Assembly: GCA_902772085.1 (NCBI GenBank)
Contig: CACXZL010000119.1
Coordinates: forward strand, 1-8,246
Direction of reading: 5' to 3'
Source: an uncultured Coriobacteriaceae bacterium
Lineage (GTDB): Bacteria > Actinomycetota > Coriobacteriia > Coriobacteriales > Atopobiaceae
DNA length: 8,246 nt
A program made the position numbers and the translations under genes. The notes below the pieces were generated by a model, which was given only the letters and a program-made list of their open reading frames with translations, was not told where the DNA came from and made no database searches. Below are positions 1 to 5,750 of the stretch, piece by piece; the stretch's first letter is position 1, and every line of letters begins with the position of its first letter.

Positions 1-341
1 CTCACATCGTTGCAAACATGACGTAAGTTTTACGGTGAAAGTTGGGACGTGCAAGGGACGCAATAGGCGCTAGGAGACGTGATACAAGTCGTATGACACA
101 GCGAGCTACTTGGATTTGCTGAAGGTAAATGGCGAAATCATGTGGGAAAAAATCTCAAATCCAGTTGTGCAGAGGAGAGTCGTTGGAATGCTGATGTGCT
201 GGAAGGGCTTGTATACCTGAGGATGGCTGTCTTGAAGGAATGCTGAACCATTCAGGGGGAGATTACCGCGAGATGGGTGCGAGTTTATCAAAATCGCCTC
301 GACTATGCTATGCAGTACCGGCGGATGAGAGGAGTGGTCAT
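1..341. other. Gene-free leader stretch; possible decayed coding remnant
   Basis: I see no intact gene, RNA gene or convincing promoter here. On the plus strand an open stretch at 83-220 reads like protein (for example SYLDLLKVNGEIMWEKI, then VVGMLMCWKGLY) and stops at 218-220. The next frame continues in a protein-like way from about 213 (PEDGCLEGMLNHSGGDYREMG). A third frame from about 280 reads RVYQNRLDYAMQYRRMR. Joined by two one-base shifts, this could be a decayed gene of about 85 residues ending just before the downstream nuclease gene. I do not recognise the family, and the reading rests only on how natural the peptides look. Confidence 0.3.
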
Positions 342-1220
342 ATGGGAATGCTGGATCTGCCATGGCTCAAGAAGGTAAGGCTCATCAAAGGGTTCGTGTT
401 CAAAAGCGTCTTTGGTGAGAGGCCGGATCTCTGCAGACAGCTGCTCGAAGTGGTTCTTGGCATAGAAATAGCTGAGGTGGAGGTTGTTCAGCGGGAGCGC
501 GAGTTAGACGTACTGGATAAACGACGCGGTGGAAGCATCGACTTGTACGTGGTCGATGGCTGTGGGAACCGTTACGACGTGGAGGTGCAGACACGTTTCC
601 ATAAGGACGAGTGGTTTCGCGCGCGCCTTTATCAGGAGCTCATGGATGCGAATCTACTCAAACGTGGCACTGATGTCGCCGAGCTGCGCGAGAGCATGGT
701 TGTGTTCATTTGCGATTTCGATCCTCTTGGACATGAGTTTGCCCGCTACGATTGTGCCACCGTGTGTCTGCAGACGGGCGAAGTGGTGCCAGACCGGCGT
801 GGCTCGGTGTATCTCAACGTGCATGGTGACCTTGAGGAACTGACGCCTGAGCTTCGGAATCTCTTGCTCCTCTTTGCGGGGAAGGCGGTTGACAACGATG
901 ACTTCGTGGGCAAAATAGTAGATGAGATGAAGAAGTGTGTGGAAGACCCTGAGTGGATGGAGAGGTTCATGACGCTCGAGGATGAGATGGAAGCCGAGAA
1001 GAAATGGGCGCGAGCTGAGGGTCTCGAGGAGGGTCGCAAACAGGGCCTCGCAGAAGGCCGCAAGTTGATGGCCGAGCAAAATGCTCGTCTCGTGGACGCC
1101 TTGGAAAGGGCGGGGCGACTTTCTGAGCTGGCGGATGCCATGCGCGATAGGGACCGATACGATGCTCTGCTAGAGGAGTTCGGCATCACCGGGAATCGCA
1201 GCGCTGGCAAAACGTCGTGA
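342..1220 (+). CDS. Rpn family PD-(D/E)XK nuclease / putative transposase
   Basis: This is a 292-residue protein of the Rpn (recombination-promoting nuclease, PD-(D/E)XK transposase-like) family. Family members are DNA endonucleases linked to recA-independent recombination. The nuclease core lies at about residues 15-180. The putative metal-binding residues are D67 (in SIDLYV) and the E81-V-Q83 pair (in YDVEVQTR), the ExQ variant usual for Rpn proteins. A second family block, VVFICDFDPLG, is near residue 120. The C-terminus (about 200-292) is charged and helical with the EEGRKQGLAEGRK repeats typical of the family. No membrane segment or signal peptide is present. The frame is open back to an ATG at 240, but I chose the ATG at 342 because AGAGGAG (328-334) lies 7 nt upstream and family similarity begins right after it. 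It is convergent with the broken nuclease gene downstream, 70 bp away. The length is normal and the gene looks intact; its real substrate is unknown. Confidence 0.88.
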   Translation: MGMLDLPWLKKVRLIKGFVFKSVFGERPDLCRQLLEVVLGIEIAEVEVVQRERELDVLDKRRGGSIDLYVVDGCGNRYDVEVQTRFHKDEWFRARLYQELMDANLLKRGTDVAELRESMVVFICDFDPLGHEFARYDCATVCLQTGEVVPDRRGSVYLNVHGDLEELTPELRNLLLLFAGKAVDNDDFVGKIVDEMKKCVEDPEWMERFMTLEDEMEAEKKWARAEGLEEGRKQGLAEGRKLMAEQNARLVDALERAGRLSELADAMRDRDRYDALLEEFGITGNRSAGKTS

Positions 1221-1290
1221 TTGATTGAAGATAGCAAAAGCCTCAATGCTCTCTGCATGGCCTTGGGAAATACTTGCGATGCCATTCGAT

Positions 1291-2307
1291 TCAGTATTGT
1301 GGGGGAAGGGCACCTTCCTCCACCTTTACCTCTTGGCCGCGAAAGCCGATGCCGAGGTAGCGGATGCGGCTAGTGAGGATGCTGCGCTCCGCTAACGTCG
1401 TCGCATAACCTTTTTGCTCGATTTGCTGACAAGCTGACGTAACGGTATCTTTCAGCGTCTTCTCTCCGCGTCGCTTATCAAACACTTTGAATTCGATTAC
1501 AAACGCGAGATCCTTTCCGTCCGGCCCATCCAAAGGAGCAAGTAGTACGTCGCAACGACCCATACCTCTTTGTGGGTTCGAACGTACCTCATTGCGACCT
1601 CGCAGTTCGACGATTAGTCCCAGCACAAGTCCATGCCAGAACCTTTCCGGAAGGCGACGAGAGGGGCGTACTCCCGAGTCGAAGCTCGACATGACTCCTG
1701 TTGCAAGGTCGGACAGATACTCCTCCATGGACACAGAATCGCATGCCAGCAAGGCTTTCACGAAATCATTGTAGGACCCTCGTTCGGCCACGAACCATTC
1801 CCTCACGAGGGCGTCGAAGGCCATGCGTACCTCAAGGTTGGTGAGTGCGAGTTCCAGGCTGTCCTAGTTGTCGTCGTGGCCAGCCACACGAAGGTATCCC
1901 GTCGCGAGTAGTAGTGACCAGACAGCATTTGAGTCATATCTCAGAGTGCGGTAACTTACGAACTCGTTGACCTGCCTGCGCACGGAGTCTCCCGCGAGGA
2001 GTTTTTCGAAGTCGGTCTTTAACCCATTTCCCCCTTGACGGATGAGCTCGCCTACAAGACTGTTTGAGCTGCTGTTTGCCCAGTACGGCTTGAGCCTCGA
2101 CCACTGGAGGTAGCAAGTTATGGACCACGGGTTAAACAGCTCATTCTTATTGTCAAATGTAAATCCGTCGTACCATTTGCACACGTTGTCGAGCTCGTTT
2201 TGAGCACCGAACTCTCGCAGTGCGTCTGCAACCTCGTCCTTTGTGAAACCGAAGAAGTTCTGGTATTGGGGGGTCGTGGTGGTTATAACGGCTGGGTTGT
2301 TAGTGAA
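1291..2307 (-). pseudogene. Broken AAA-ATPase-like / PD-(D/E)XK_9 nuclease-domain protein
   Basis: This is a remnant of a two-domain protein that normally joins an N-terminal AAA-ATPase-like domain (PF09820 type) to a C-terminal PD-(D/E)XK_9 domain (PF08011, formerly DUF1703). Intact relatives are about 500-590 residues. The function is uncertain; they are often treated as nuclease-like accessory proteins. Seen here: the end of the ATPase region (NFFGFTKDEVADAL, CKWYDGFTF, FNPWSI, LKPYWANSSSNSLV, encoded around 2260-2050). Then comes an in-frame TAG at 1864-1866, after which the same frame continues with the family-like DSLELALTNLEVR into the nuclease domain. That domain keeps the D of GRCDVLL and the E-F-K of FVIEFKV, plus ACQQIEQKGYATTL. 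Upstream, an in-frame TGA at 2308-2310 ends similarity, so roughly 200 N-terminal residues including Walker A are missing. The last 177 codons from ATG 1824 could be translated alone (GAGG lies 5 nt upstream), but that is speculative. Confidence 0.82.
1864..1866 (-). other. In-frame amber codon interrupting the AAA/PD-(D/E)XK_9 gene
   Basis: Minus-strand codons before and after this TAG belong to the same frame and the same protein family: TGYLRVAGHDDN before it, DSLELALTNLEVR after it. One base change would restore a continuous reading frame from 2307 to 1291. Confidence 0.85.
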
Positions 2308-2341
2308 TCAGCAAGTCAAGGTCCTATCGAAAAAGCGGTCG

Positions 2342-2519
2342 CATCCTGAGAAACCCTACAATGCGCACCGTGAGATATCTCATGATGCGCATCTTGGGGT
2401 ACCACAAAGTGCGGGCCGTACGCCGCGACGTAAGAATCCGCAGGTCAGGGGCTTGCCGGCAAAAGCAACCGCATCATGGGGCATCTCAAGATGCGTATCG
2501 TGGGGTACCTCAGGATGCG
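2342..2519. repeat. Array of five 24-bp palindromic units (3 + 2 copies)
   Basis: Five 24-bp units are laid out without gaps in two blocks: 2342-2365, 2366-2389, 2390-2413, then a 58-bp spacer, then 2472-2495 and 2496-2519. All end in TGCG. The consensus is CATCnTGg, then a GGTACC-like centre, then TCAnGATG, then CG, so the first 22 bases are close to a perfect palindrome. The centres vary (GGTACC twice, GATATC, GGCATC, GAAACC) but three of the five are themselves palindromic. Copies differ at several positions, so the array is old or under relaxed constraint. It could be a protein-binding array, a hairpin-rich spacer, or one member of a dispersed palindromic repeat family. Confidence 0.85.
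2453..2462. repeat. Perfect 10-bp palindrome in the array spacer
   Basis: TTGCCGGCAA lies inside the 58-bp spacer that separates the two blocks of 24-bp units. It is a perfect palindrome but short, and could be chance. Confidence 0.4.
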
Positions 2520-2634
2520 GGTGTCTGAGGGCGTGCGCAAACCTGCGAGTGGCGCGAGGTCGTGCGGGCCAAGATGGCAGTCCCAATCATTCCCAGCGCC
2601 TCGTCGTGCAAATACCTGTTTTTAAAAAGGCGGT

Positions 2635-2790
2635 TCACTTCGAGATACGCGTAACTGTTTGGAATTTCGGGCACCGAAAATACGGGGGTCACAGAAACGG
2701 CCCTCCTACCAGCACGAACGTCGGTGCCTGTACCGCCCCTACGCGAAAACCTGCCCAGAATTTCAAACAGTTACGCGATTCTCGAAGTGA
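2635..2790. repeat. 156-bp element with long terminal inverted repeats
   Basis: The left arm 2635-2666 (starting TCACTTCGAGA, containing ACGCGTAACTGTTT) and the right arm 2759-2790 (containing AAACAGTTACGCG, ending TCTCGAAGTGA) are reverse complements over about 32 bp with three mismatches. Pairing weakens but continues inward for several bases (GGGC with GCCC). The interior carries a second inverted pair, GGCACCGA (2670-2677) with TCGGTGCC (2721-2728), and a near-palindrome at 2712-2727. Outside the arms there is a T6 run on the plus strand at 2797-2802 and, reading the minus strand, a T5 run just beyond the left arm. It could be a small non-autonomous mobile element, a structured RNA, or a bidirectional terminator. 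No protein gene fits inside, and I see no clear target-site duplication. Confidence 0.75.
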
Positions 2791-2816
2791 GTGGGCTTTT
2801 TTGATTCAGGTTTTCG
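2744..2816. repeat. 10-bp inverted pair overlapping the element's right end
   Basis: CGAAAACCTG (2744-2753) is exactly reverse complementary to CAGGTTTTCG (2807-2816). The pair brackets the right arm of the larger element and the T6 run, so it offers an alternative fold to the long stem. Confidence 0.45.
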
Positions 2817-3092
2817 TGGAGCGCTTTCGATGGCCGCGCCTGACGGCTATTCGGAGGATTCGGCGACGCGGACTGGTCCGTGCCCGCAGACTTCAGGAGG
2901 GACGAGGCTCCTTATCCGTCTTCGTCGTGCGATGTGGGAGAGCGGAGCACGCGATGTGGGTACCGCAAGGGTCCGCCAAACAGCAGAGCTACTGTTCGTC
3001 ACTTCTAAAGCAGCCTATAGGAAGGTTTGAATGCATCGCTCTAGACCTGAGCAAACCGGGGATCGACGTGGGATCTCACTTGGGACGGTCCG

Positions 3093-4793
3093 TTAGAACG
3101 CGCGAAGCTCCAGAGGGAGCGGCCTACCAAACAAATAGCCCTGCATCATATCAGCGCCGACGTCGCACAGGAAGTCGCGCTGAGCCTCTGTCTCCACGCC
3201 CTCCACGAGGGTACGGATGCCCAGAGACTTGGCCATCTCGATCACTGACGCGACGATGGTCTTTGAGCGAGCATTTGCGTCCATATCGCGCAGGAACTCC
3301 ATGTCTACCTTCAGCACGTCAAACTCATAGTCCTTCAGCAGGTTGAGCGAGCTGTAGCCGCAGCCGAAGTCATCCATCCACACCTCGAAGCCGGCGGCGC
3401 GGAAGCGATCCATTTCCTGTCGCAGGTTTGCCGTACCGTCGAGTGCCCCTTCGGTCACCTCCACCGCAAGCATATGATGGGGGATGTGCCAGCGGTCGCA
3501 TGTCTCTCGTACGATTTCGAAGATGTCGCAAATGGCGAAATCCACGCGCGACAGATTGACGCTGGCAGGTACCACAGCTCGGCCCGACCGCAGCTCCTCG
3601 CTCATGTGGCGGCATACCTCATTTACCATATAGGCATCCACCTTGTGAATCAGATGCGCCTCCTCAAGTGTGGGGATGAAGATGGCGGGGGAGAGAATGC
3701 CACGGTTTGGGTCGTCCCAGCGCGCGAGTGCCTCAAAGCCACAGACCTCACCCGTAGTAGTGTCCACGACTGGCTGCGCATAGGCGCGAATCCACTGGTT
3801 GCTCACGGCATGCTCGGCATGGCGGGCGACGTATCGACGGGTAAACAAACGCTCTCGAAGATCGCCGTCAAAGATTCGGCACGACACGTCGTAGCGGCCC
3901 TTCACACTCTCGCAGGCAATCTTTGCACAGTCGAGCGCCACATGAGCTGAGGTCACGAGCGGGTCGACTTTGAAGATGCCGCATTTGATCTCTGGCGCGA
4001 AGGACTTGTGGTACGCCTTGGTATCCTCGTGGATGATTGCGCATTTCCGCATGACGTCGGGAGAGTTGGTCACGACGGCGAATCGATCGATGGACAGGTG
4101 CGCCACCACATCGGTGGGAAACTGCCCTTTTATCGTACGGGCTACATGCAGCAGCAGCTCGTCTCCTCGCTCAAGCCCAAAGGTTCGGTTGTATGACTTG
4201 AAGTCCTCGATATCAAAGAAGAGCACCCTTGCTTTGGGGTCGCAGTGCTCGAAGTCATCCAATATATGCTGGAGAAGCGTGAAGAACCGTGATTCTTTGA
4301 TCAATCCGCTAAACGGGTCCAGATACTTCAATTGCTCGTGAGATATGAACTCGATGTTTGAGGACTCGAACTTCCGCCAAATGTCGATTTCGTCGCCGGT
4401 GAGAAAAGCGGATGCGCAGTCAGCATGATTCATGTAGGCAAGCATGTCTTGAGCGGCGTCGTTTACAAAGCTGCGCATGGCGCGCTCGCTCATGGCTCCC
4501 ACGCGTATCTTGAGCGGTACCTGCTCGTTGCCTGGGGTCTTGAGATTGCGTGAATCCTCTGTCATGCCAAGAATGGCTTGTAGAAAAGCCTCGCGCGGAA
4601 GCTCGTCAAGGCGAAGCAGTAAGGTACGCTCGTCCATCTGACGTATGTGTCCCGAATTGACCCCGTGGGACACAGCAAACGCGCGCAGGTAGTTCATGAT
4701 TTCCGTTGCGAGCGCCTTGTCTTCACGTGCTCCGGTCTCATCGAGATTGGCTACACTGAGAAATGCCGCTTGGCGAGGGGGTACCACACTCAT
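3093..4793 (-). CDS. Degenerate GGDEF-EAL protein, probable cyclic-di-GMP phosphodiesterase
   Basis: This 566-residue protein has an N-terminal region of unknown type (about 1-150), a GGDEF domain (about 157-310) and an EAL domain (about 325-566). The GGDEF motif reads S234-I-D-R-F238, so diguanylate cyclase activity is not expected. The domain may only bind GTP or act as a regulator. The EAL domain keeps every expected catalytic or metal-binding element: E354-A-L, N413, E445/E448 (in EVTE), D474-D475, K495 and D497, E531/E534 (in EGVET), and Q551 (in QGYLFGRP). It should therefore hydrolyse cyclic-di-GMP to pGpG. No signal peptide or membrane helix is visible, so it is probably cytosolic with an internal sensor region. 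The start is supported by AAAGGA 8 nt upstream of the ATG, downstream of an extended -10 promoter. The gene appears to be monocistronic. Confidence 0.93.
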   Translation of the reverse strand: MSVVPPRQAAFLSVANLDETGAREDKALATEIMNYLRAFAVSHGVNSGHIRQMDERTLLLRLDELPREAFLQAILGMTEDSRNLKTPGNEQVPLKIRVGAMSERAMRSFVNDAAQDMLAYMNHADCASAFLTGDEIDIWRKFESSNIEFISHEQLKYLDPFSGLIKESRFFTLLQHILDDFEHCDPKARVLFFDIEDFKSYNRTFGLERGDELLLHVARTIKGQFPTDVVAHLSIDRFAVVTNSPDVMRKCAIIHEDTKAYHKSFAPEIKCGIFKVDPLVTSAHVALDCAKIACESVKGRYDVSCRIFDGDLRERLFTRRYVARHAEHAVSNQWIRAYAQPVVDTTTGEVCGFEALARWDDPNRGILSPAIFIPTLEEAHLIHKVDAYMVNEVCRHMSEELRSGRAVVPASVNLSRVDFAICDIFEIVRETCDRWHIPHHMLAVEVTEGALDGTANLRQEMDRFRAAGFEVWMDDFGCGYSSLNLLKDYEFDVLKVDMEFLRDMDANARSKTIVASVIEMAKSLGIRTLVEGVETEAQRDFLCDVGADMMQGYLFGRPLPLELRAF

Positions 4794-4823
4794 GATCGCT
4801 GTCCTTTCACGCTTCTAGCGGTC

Positions 4824-4832
4824 ATTATAACA
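4824..4832 (-). promoter_or_regulatory. Extended -10 promoter of the GGDEF-EAL gene
   Basis: Read on the minus strand this is TGTTATAAT, a perfect -10 hexamer (TATAAT, 4824-4829) preceded by the TGn extension. No good -35 hexamer lies 16-18 bp upstream, which suits an extended -10 promoter. The start point would be near 4817, giving a short leader of about 24 nt that contains the AAAGGA ribosome-binding site. Confidence 0.65.
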
Positions 4833-4866
4833 GCCTGTGGTACCGAAAGAGTTGGCCATTGGGTAG

Positions 4867-4914
4867 GGGTGCCATCCTGAAGGGCGGATGAACCCGTCCT
4901 TCAGGATGGCACCC
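4867..4914. terminator. Perfect 17-bp hairpin without T-tract, likely terminator
   Basis: The arms GGGTGCCATCCTGAAGG (4867-4883) and CCTTCAGGATGGCACCC (4898-4914) pair perfectly around a 14-nt loop. The hairpin starts 22 bp after the stop of the isomerase gene and ends upstream of the next gene's promoter, so it most likely ends the isomerase transcript. No run of U would follow the stem on either strand. Tail-less hairpin terminators have been proposed for actinobacteria, but this one is inferred from position and symmetry only. Confidence 0.6.
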
Positions 4915-4936
4915 ATGGCTGGCCGCGTCTCTGTCG

Positions 4937-5635
4937 TTAGTCGTCCATCTTGATGGACTCGATGATGGGCTTGTTTTCTTCCGCGACGGTGCCGTTGTCG
5001 TCTGTGGCGGGAACCTCTGCGAGCTTATCGACCACGTCCATGCCTTCGGTCACGTGGCCAAAGGCAGCGTACTGGCCGTCGAGACTCGCGGTGGTCTTGT
5101 GCATGATGAAGAATTGCGAGCTGGCCGAGTTGTTGCTTGACGAACGTGCCATGGAAATGACGCCGCGCTCGTGCTTGATGTCGTTCTTCTTTCCGTTGGC
5201 AGAGAACTCGCCGATGATGTTTACGTCGCTCCCGCCTGTGCCGTCGCCCTTGGGGTCACCGCCTTGGACCATGAAGTCCTTCATGATGCGATGGAACTTG
5301 AGACCATCGTAGAAGCCTTGATTTGCCAAATGCGCAAAGTTGCTCACCGTGACAGGTGCGGTGTCGGCGTCCAGCTCGACCTTGATGGTGCCGTAGTCCT
5401 TCACCACGATGGTGGCGTGATGGAGACCGGAACTGTAGCCCTCGTCATAGGGGGTGGTGAGGGTGCCCGATGCGGTGATGTGGCCGGCTTCGGCCGAACT
5501 CGTGTCGCTGGGGGTTGAACTGGAGCTGCTGCTTGCCGATGAGCTCTGACTAGAACCGCCACAGGCGGCCAAGGTGAGGGCGGAAAGCGCAGAGAGCGAG
5601 AGACCCATGAACTCGCGACGATTGATAGAAGACAT
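4937..5635 (-). CDS. Cyclophilin-type peptidyl-prolyl cis-trans isomerase, lipoprotein
   Basis: This 232-residue cyclophilin is predicted to assist folding of exported proteins on the outer face of the membrane by isomerising X-Pro bonds. Residues 1-25 form a lipoprotein leader: a twin-arginine-like N-R6-R7-E-F-M stretch, a hydrophobic core and the lipobox L22-A-A-C25, with C25 as the predicted lipidated residue. A Ser-rich linker (26-50) precedes the catalytic domain (about 72-230). Core motifs are F114-H-R116-I, Q124-GGDP, S173-Q-F-F and LDGQYAAFGHV. The Trp that contacts cyclosporin in human CypA is a Ser here (ASLDG). The frame is open further upstream to 5818, but that part crosses the preceding terminator. 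The ATG at 5635 has AAAGGAGA about 6 nt upstream and gives a proper leader. It stands alone between two terminators. Confidence 0.93.
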   Translation of the reverse strand: MSSINRREFMGLSLSALSALTLAACGGSSQSSSASSSSSSTPSDTSSAEAGHITASGTLTTPYDEGYSSGLHHATIVVKDYGTIKVELDADTAPVTVSNFAHLANQGFYDGLKFHRIMKDFMVQGGDPKGDGTGGSDVNIIGEFSANGKKNDIKHERGVISMARSSSNNSASSQFFIMHKTTASLDGQYAAFGHVTEGMDVVDKLAEVPATDDNGTVAEENKPIIESIKMDD

Positions 5636-5670
5636 AGTTGCTCTCCTTTGTTTGCTTGTAGTGCCCACAC

Positions 5671-5676
5671 AGTATA
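5671..5676 (-). promoter_or_regulatory. Probable -10 box for the isomerase gene
   Basis: On the minus strand this reads TATACT, one base from consensus, 35 bp before the isomerase ATG and just downstream of the terminator of the ABC operon. I find no convincing -35 hexamer at 16-18 bp, so the call is tentative. Confidence 0.4.
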
Positions 5677-5689
5677 GCGGAACCCATTC

Positions 5690-5732
5690 AAAAAGAGCGG
5701 CACGCGCAAGGGATAACACCTTACGCGTGCCG
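5690..5732 (-). terminator. Rho-independent terminator of the ABC exporter operon
   Basis: On the minus strand the arms CGGCACGCGTAAGG and CCTTGCGCGTGCCG (5719-5732 and 5698-5711) form a 14-bp stem with one mismatch and a 7-nt loop. They are followed by CTCTTTTTG, giving a U-rich tail. It begins 18 bp after the stop codon of the exporter gene, in the right orientation to end that transcript. Confidence 0.88.
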
Positions 5733-5750
5733 TCGGTCGTTGCGTAGCCG

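Larger units (their letters stand above)
2308..3092. other. 785-bp gene-free region with palindromic and inverted repeats
   Basis: No credible coding sequence is present. A long plus-strand open frame (2243-3346) crosses the region but begins inside the antisense of the broken nuclease gene, runs through the repeat array and ends inside the antisense of the EAL gene. Its translation is rich in Arg, Ser and Pro and shows no domain. The stretch holds the 24-bp palindromic units at 2342-2519 and the inverted-repeat element at 2635-2790. From about 2820 to 3092 I see nothing firm, apart from a possible degenerate repeat unit near 2950-2975. Confidence 0.7.

Noticed and set aside
240..341. Upstream start of the Rpn nuclease at 240 or 273
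   Set aside because: The ATG at 240 has AAGGA directly against it with no spacing, and the extra residues do not fit the family. The ATG at 342 has a well-spaced AGAGGAG and family similarity starts there.
654..1285. Minus-strand open frames opposite the Rpn gene (654-1079 and 746-1285)
   Set aside because: They lie antisense to conserved nuclease codons, have Ser/Arg-rich compositions and match no family that I know.
2342..2519. CRISPR array
   Set aside because: Units abut directly without unique spacers of constant size, copies are divergent, the whole unit is palindromic, and no cas gene is in the window.
2243..3346. Long plus-strand open frame (367 codons)
   Set aside because: It begins and ends antisense to two real genes and is kept open in part by the 24-bp palindromic units. 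The translation is low-complexity Arg/Ser/Pro without a domain, and no ribosome-binding site is evident.
4867..4914. Riboswitch or leader element of the GGDEF-EAL gene
   Set aside because: It lies upstream of the predicted promoter of that gene, so it would not be in its transcript, and it shows no cyclic-di-GMP riboswitch features.
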